From Chiua virens (lineage: Eukaryota > Basidiomycota > Agaricomycetes > Boletales > Boletaceae): DNA of 64,000 nucleotides. A program made the position numbers and the translations under genes. Below are positions 59,287 to 64,000 of this stretch, piece after piece. Position 1 is the stretch's first letter, and every line of letters starts with the position of its first letter. The stretch covers positions 372,001-436,000 of the forward strand of contig JAHNUO010000009.1 of NCBI GenBank assembly GCA_019787685.1, written 5' to 3'. Below the pieces are notes generated by a model. It had not been told where the DNA came from, did no database searches, and was given only the letters and a program-made list of their open reading frames with translations.

Positions 59287-61396
59287 TCAATCACTGATAG
59301 TGGGGTGATCATCTGTATATCCACTGGCAATGCCACTACGTCCTTGTTCCATAATGCTCGGTGCATCCTCACCAACTCTCGTTTCCAATCCTCGGTAAGA
59401 TCGAGATTGTAAATACATGGCTGTCAGAAACAAGGCAACACGTGTGAGAACAGGTCAACGCAAACTTGTTTTGTGTGCCGCTACCATACAACACGTACCT
59501 GCGGCACTTTCCGGTAGAACTGCCATTGTCCCATCTTGGTTTCGCAGAACGACTACATTCGGCGATGACGACGCGTCGCCATCACATGGTTCGGAAGCTG
59601 TTAGCAAACGAAGTTGAGATCGTGAATTTCAGAGCATTGGTATCTTACCACCGAACCGCCTGGCGTGACGGTATTTTCCGGTAACGAGCGAGAATGTAGG
59701 TTGGTCCGGATCTCGGTCCTTCCTCCTGTTTCGAAAGGTCATCGTCGACTATAAGAGTTGTTCGAGTCAGAAAATATAGGTGTCCAAGATTGATACCAAC
59801 AGTCGAATTCAGCAAGCAGTCGTCCAAAATCGAGCACATAGCGACCACTCCATGTACCCTCAGCTTGCAGCGCGACTTCCAGTTCATACGGTGTGATGAT
59901 TGGGCGGTAGAACTCCTGTCACAACATCTTCAGATCAAGACAGATGAAATTCGCCAACTGATGAGCGTACCTTTGACTCGATGACACTGTTCTCTGGACA
60001 AGCCGCCAAAACGAAGCACTCAATCTCCATAAAGTTGGCCAGTTTTGCCGGGTTCAGCTTGCCGACACTGATCGTGTAGCTTTTCTTCTGTGCCTTTGTG
60101 AGGATCTTGCGAAGATGGGATATCACAGGCAAATAAGACTGCTACGAGACGTTCATCATGGCACGAACGACCATGAGACGTAAGCACGCACCGACACCAA
60201 GCGTTCCCACAAGGATGCCAAAGACATCTGCATCGCGCGCTTTCTGGACTGCGGCGAAGCGTCGCATGAAGCAATTTATTCGTTCGTTCCGACTCTAGTC
60301 TTGAAGATTTCGTGATTGGATTGTACGAGTAAACCTGTCAGTCACCATCAGGGGTTAGATCAAAGTGATCAATCAATCAGCCACACCTGACTTGAGGAAT
60401 GGGTCATCAACAGGTTGGTGAGAGTGAGACTTTCTTCGCCGATGTATAGGATAGTATCCGGAACTTTATCGTTCTTGGGATCGCCAGTTTAGGTGAGGGT
60501 AGATACATTGATAGCGATAACTCTGTCTGACGCCGAAAGGGATGGTGCAGTAGCGGGTTCGACCCAGGTCGGAATCTCGTGATACAAGACAGAGAAGCTT
60601 TTATCTCGGAGTCGTTGCACAATATCGTCTGCACAAAGTCGATCACACATCTTCAAACGAGAATGGAAGACCCCGGTACTCACCTACACGATGTGCATAT
60701 CCCACGTCGTGTCGTACAAGTACAGACTTTGTCGCGGCGTCATCTGATTCAGGGGTGTTCTGGAGGATCTTGGCAAGTTCCTGGACACAATCGTCCACAT
60801 CGATCTGTTTGCGCCCAAAGACGTAGACGACAGGCAACCTAGACGTTCTGTTCCACCAAAGCGTCAGCAATAAATGGAAAGGAAAGAGGCAGAACGTACT
60901 TGCTCATGCACGCGTGGCCGTAGTGAACCATCAAGTCGGCATCGACGTGCTGTGCAGCGACCTCATCGACACAGCAACTACGTTGACGTGCACATCTTAT
61001 TTCAGCCGGAGGTCAGGAAAAGATGAAACGCATCTCACTTGCCGTACGACGTGTCTGCTAACACATACAACTCATGCTCCCGACCGATGCTCTGCTTGAG
61101 CAATCGATAGACGGGAACGGCGTCGTTTAAGAGTTCGTCTGGGAATTGTAATGCTACCTGTCGATAGGAATATCGACCCGTTCATTGGATGTTTGGAGAA
61201 TCGGGAGTAAAGATCTGACCCTCTTATATTCTCCCTTGAGGATGATCTCTGCTGTCCGTTCAACCTCATAAAATCCGGCGAGATTGGAAGCTTCTGGGCG
61301 TTGTGCGGATAGGCTGGATGTGATGTCAATGGAGCGTGCTATCGCGTTTTCGCCGGATGCTGCAAACGCAGAAGAAGGTGGCAGTTCTGCCGACAT
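59287..61396 (-). CDS. DPH2: Diphthamide biosynthesis protein DPH2
   Basis: A minus-strand multi-exon gene starting [20 protein letters not shown]. It continues with [31 protein letters not shown] and [20 protein letters not shown]. Then come [69 protein letters not shown] and [15 protein letters not shown]. The typical DPH2 ending [20 protein letters not shown] and [11 protein letters not shown] is present. With DPH1 it forms the radical enzyme that starts diphthamide synthesis on eEF2. One extra base near 59725 separates two segments of a late exon. A truncated copy lies at 50745-51460. Confidence 0.93.
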
Positions 61397-62098
61397 GCTC
61401 AGGGTAAAATCTGCTGCCAAGTTGGGAACTCCGATCGACTCGGACTCGTAGTACCAACACACAAAAACCTTCTCTACGATCACAGGATATATTCCGAGTC
61501 GGGAAAGGTCTACGTTACAGCGGATATTTCACTAGATTCACAACACTTGGAAGTTGGAAACGACGAAGAAAATGTTATAATTGCTGACCCTCTGGCAAAA
61601 CCTAGCATGGCGAAATTTCCTCCACATGATGCGTCTTTCCGAGTGGGGGGAAATTATTTGTGCCAGCATTAACACTGACATTCTTTTTAAACTAGCTCTG
61701 GGTATCGAGGTTTGACAGACTAGCTGAGCATCAAACACCCCCAGGTCGGCTCAGCACCTTGCCTTCCTGACTTTCTTTTTCTTCTCACCACTTTTCCGAT
61801 CACAATGCATCGAGACAGTCGTCAAACTCTAAATAACATTACGTTCAGGCAGAAGCTCCTCGATGCCTAGACAAGTGCAAGCTCGTCCCATTCGGTCGCC
61901 CATCTATGGCATTTGAACTTGAAACACAGAACCGAGGAGTGTCGTGATGCAGCCCTTATGCGTTTCTCTACTGGCAATTCTTACGGATCACTTCCACTTC
62001 GTCATCCCCTTCATGATTTATTGACGTGAGCAGATCGTATATACTGCTATGATGAGACAACTACACCTCTAGCTTCCGCGAGAGATCATTTCGGCGCA
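61397..62098. other. Intergenic region between DPH2 and GH18 copy 3
   Basis: Divergent promoter interval. The last ~100 bp resemble the promoter ends of GH18 copies 1 and 2, with a TATATA-like word about 60 bp before the ATG. Nothing else recognised. Confidence 0.5.
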
Positions 62099-63598
62099 AT
62101 GGTGTCCTTCCGCTCTTTTCTGAGCACAGTCCTTACAGTTTTATCCGTTTTCGGGCCAACTCAAGCCGTCCCTTTGGCGCACAAACTCGGGCGTCTCGGT
62201 CCCTCAGCTCGTCATATATCGAAGAAGGCTACACTTGCTGCTCCCCACTTGTCGCTTACAACGATAAGTCGCTGGACACTTTCCCCTCTGCATCAAGAAC
62301 TTGACCTATCACCACCCTCCCTTCAATCACTGACGTTGATACCGTGCAGGGATACAACGTCTTGTCTGTGTTTGTTGATGAACGTATATTTTTGCATGCT
62401 GATGCGCTTCAGTGCCCTTTCTTTTTTGCAGACTTCTGTGGCAGTTGATGAGGCTCAGAATTGGCAGCAACTCTCAGCTAGCCAGCGTTATAGCTATTTG
62501 CAGGAGTATGATGCGGCCGGAATCTCGTTGATTGTTTCAGCTTTCGGGTCTTCTGAGACCCCGACGTCCTCGGGTGTCGATGCGGTGACAGTGGCAAATG
62601 ACATGGCGACATGGGTAACCCATTATGGTGTCAATGGATCGACGTGAATTATGAGGTAAGGACGTCATCGAACTCGCTTTCCGCAAATGAACGTCCAAAG
62701 TGTTAATCGGCATTCTTGCGGTCGACAGGACTTTACAGCATTTAGCAGCAAAGATAGTAAAGCTGAATCCTGGCTCATCAGCTACACCCAGCAACTGCGC
62801 AAAAGACTTCCTCAAGGACAGTACACTCCCACTCATGCCCGTGAGTTTTTTATGATACGTGAAGTTAGGGGTAAATATTCACGAAATATCTTGCAGCCGT
62901 CGCTCCTTGGTGAGTACAATTGCTAGTTGGTACACACCATTCCATTGAATGGGTGAAAGGTTCTCTCCATCCATGTGGAATGGGGGAGGATATCTCGCTG
63001 TCGACAAAGTGTAGGATCCTTGATCGATTGGGTGAGTTCCTTCCCTTATCTTAGGAGTTTTCTGATCACTGTTTCAGTACAACGTTCAAATAAGTAGAAT
63101 TTTGAAGACCCAAAGTGTGCTTGGTCCTGAGTATGGTGTCGTCTGTGACGACTCTTTCGTTCGCAGAGGGAACCTCTGAATACACGACTTGCTCTGGCCT
63201 GCTTACGACCTCCTCGTCAACTTGGCCCGAGACTGCGCTATTTCAGATTTCGGCGAACGGTGTCAGTTTGAATAAACTAGTGATGGGGAAACCGGCGACA
63301 AGCTCGGATGCCAAGAGTGGATCCGTGAATCCGTCGACGCTCACCTCGTGTGTGTCTCAAGCATCTGCTAAGGGGTGGGGTCAGTCTACACTCGTACTAT
63401 CTCTCACTGTCATGGAATTCTGATCGAGCTATTGTCTAGGGGCTGGTGTGTCGGTTTGGGAGGTGAGTTGTCCGGACTCGCCCCTCGGAACAAAATGAAC
63501 TAACATGGGTAATTGTTCGACAGTACCCAGACGCTACCTCCTCGTGGGTTACCCCGACCGCAGCGACACGTGCCAGTGGACCTCGGAAGCCTATATAA
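62099..63598 (+). pseudogene. GH18 chitinase-like protein, copy 3 (decaying)
   Basis: Same exon order as copies 1 and 2, with signal peptide VLTVLSVFGPTQA. Lesions: one base missing near 62250 (CACTTG against CACTTTG in copy 1), shifting frame in exon 1; one base missing near 62638, just before the catalytic motif; and, when read in the right frame, the motif is GIDVNYE, with Asn in place of the middle catalytic Asp. Further blocks remain (SEYTTCSGLLTTSSSTWPET, LVMGKPATSSDAKSGS), and the frame ends soon after SSWVTPTAATRAS at a TAA (63596). No linker or chitin-binding module follows. Confidence 0.85.
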
Positions 63599-64000
63599 TT
63601 CGGACACAACGATTCAACAATGGAACGATAGCAACAGGTAAAGATTCACTATTAATAGGCTACGTATACGTCGTTGGAACGATCCACGCATTTCCGCGAA
63701 GTAAATAGTACGCAGTCGCATTCAGGACCGAACATACGGTTTTCATAATGTTCACCTGAAGTACGGGACTGAGCATTGCGAAGATGACGTGTCGGAAGCT
63801 ATAAACCACTCAGAAAGTGGTACCATGTGCGCAAAGACTTTGGAGACAACGGCACGGCCGCAACTACTACATCCGAGTTGACTTATCCTGGAAGAACTTT
63901 TGCCCTCACCACGGTCGTGACAGTCACCGTATTCTTCTTGTTCGACCCGACTTTCGACTGTGTCACCACCTCCTTTGACAAGCCCAATTGAGTGGTACAC
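63599..64000. other. Window end, no supported gene
   Basis: A plus-strand stretch near 63835-63990 reads as a Thr-rich and then hydrophobic peptide, but it has no start, splice or family support within the window. Confidence 0.3.

Overview
The window is eukaryotic nuclear DNA from a filamentous basidiomycete, most likely an agaricomycete. Genes are dense, with many very short introns (about 45-65 bp, mostly GT-AG), tiny exons, short intergenic spaces on both strands, and typical basidiomycete families: a Nik1-type HAMP-repeat histidine kinase, GH28 and GH18 wall-degrading enzymes, ATG22-like permeases and an MG-type small hydrophobic protein. I cannot name the species.

Layout. 1-3.7 kb: 3' part of a group III hybrid histidine kinase. 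4.5-5.2 kb: a secreted GPI-type protein. 6.0-6.8 kb: a TA-flanked inverted-repeat element. 7.3-8.4 kb: a viperin (RSAD2) homologue, followed by 2 kb of non-coding DNA with a dispersed CTCGCGTGC-type repeat. 10.3-13.3 kb: a mitochondrial-carrier-like protein, a GNAT acetyltransferase and a 69-residue hydrophobic protein. 13.9-21.8 kb: two GH28 paralogues facing each other across 4.4 kb of gene relics (kinase-like, STE24, CHAT). 22-28.5 kb: housekeeping genes (Med25-like, PRP46, TFIIS, SUMO). 29.3-37 kb: three tandem ATG22-like genes, of which only the third is clearly intact, with a CACTG-ended element inserted between copies 2 and 3. 37.7-47.2 kb: STE24 protease, a GH15-type glycosidase and a bromodomain protein. 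48.3-63.6 kb: three tandem GH18 genes interleaved with a truncated DPH2 copy, a CCDC97-like gene, an unknown gene and the complete DPH2.

Biology. The window mixes conserved core functions (transcription, splicing, SUMO, diphthamide, CaaX processing) with locally duplicated extracellular hydrolases and vacuolar permeases in different states of decay. The best single find is the viperin homologue. It keeps the radical-SAM cysteines, the core of the fold and the C-terminal Trp of animal viperin, and may make the antiviral nucleotide ddhCTP.

Caveat. Many conserved genes show apparent single-base insertions (+1 frameshifts). Their uniform direction suggests residual assembly insertions more than mass pseudogenisation, so coordinates are given on the sequence as supplied. 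Exon boundaries were placed by hand from splice consensus, reading frame and family knowledge.
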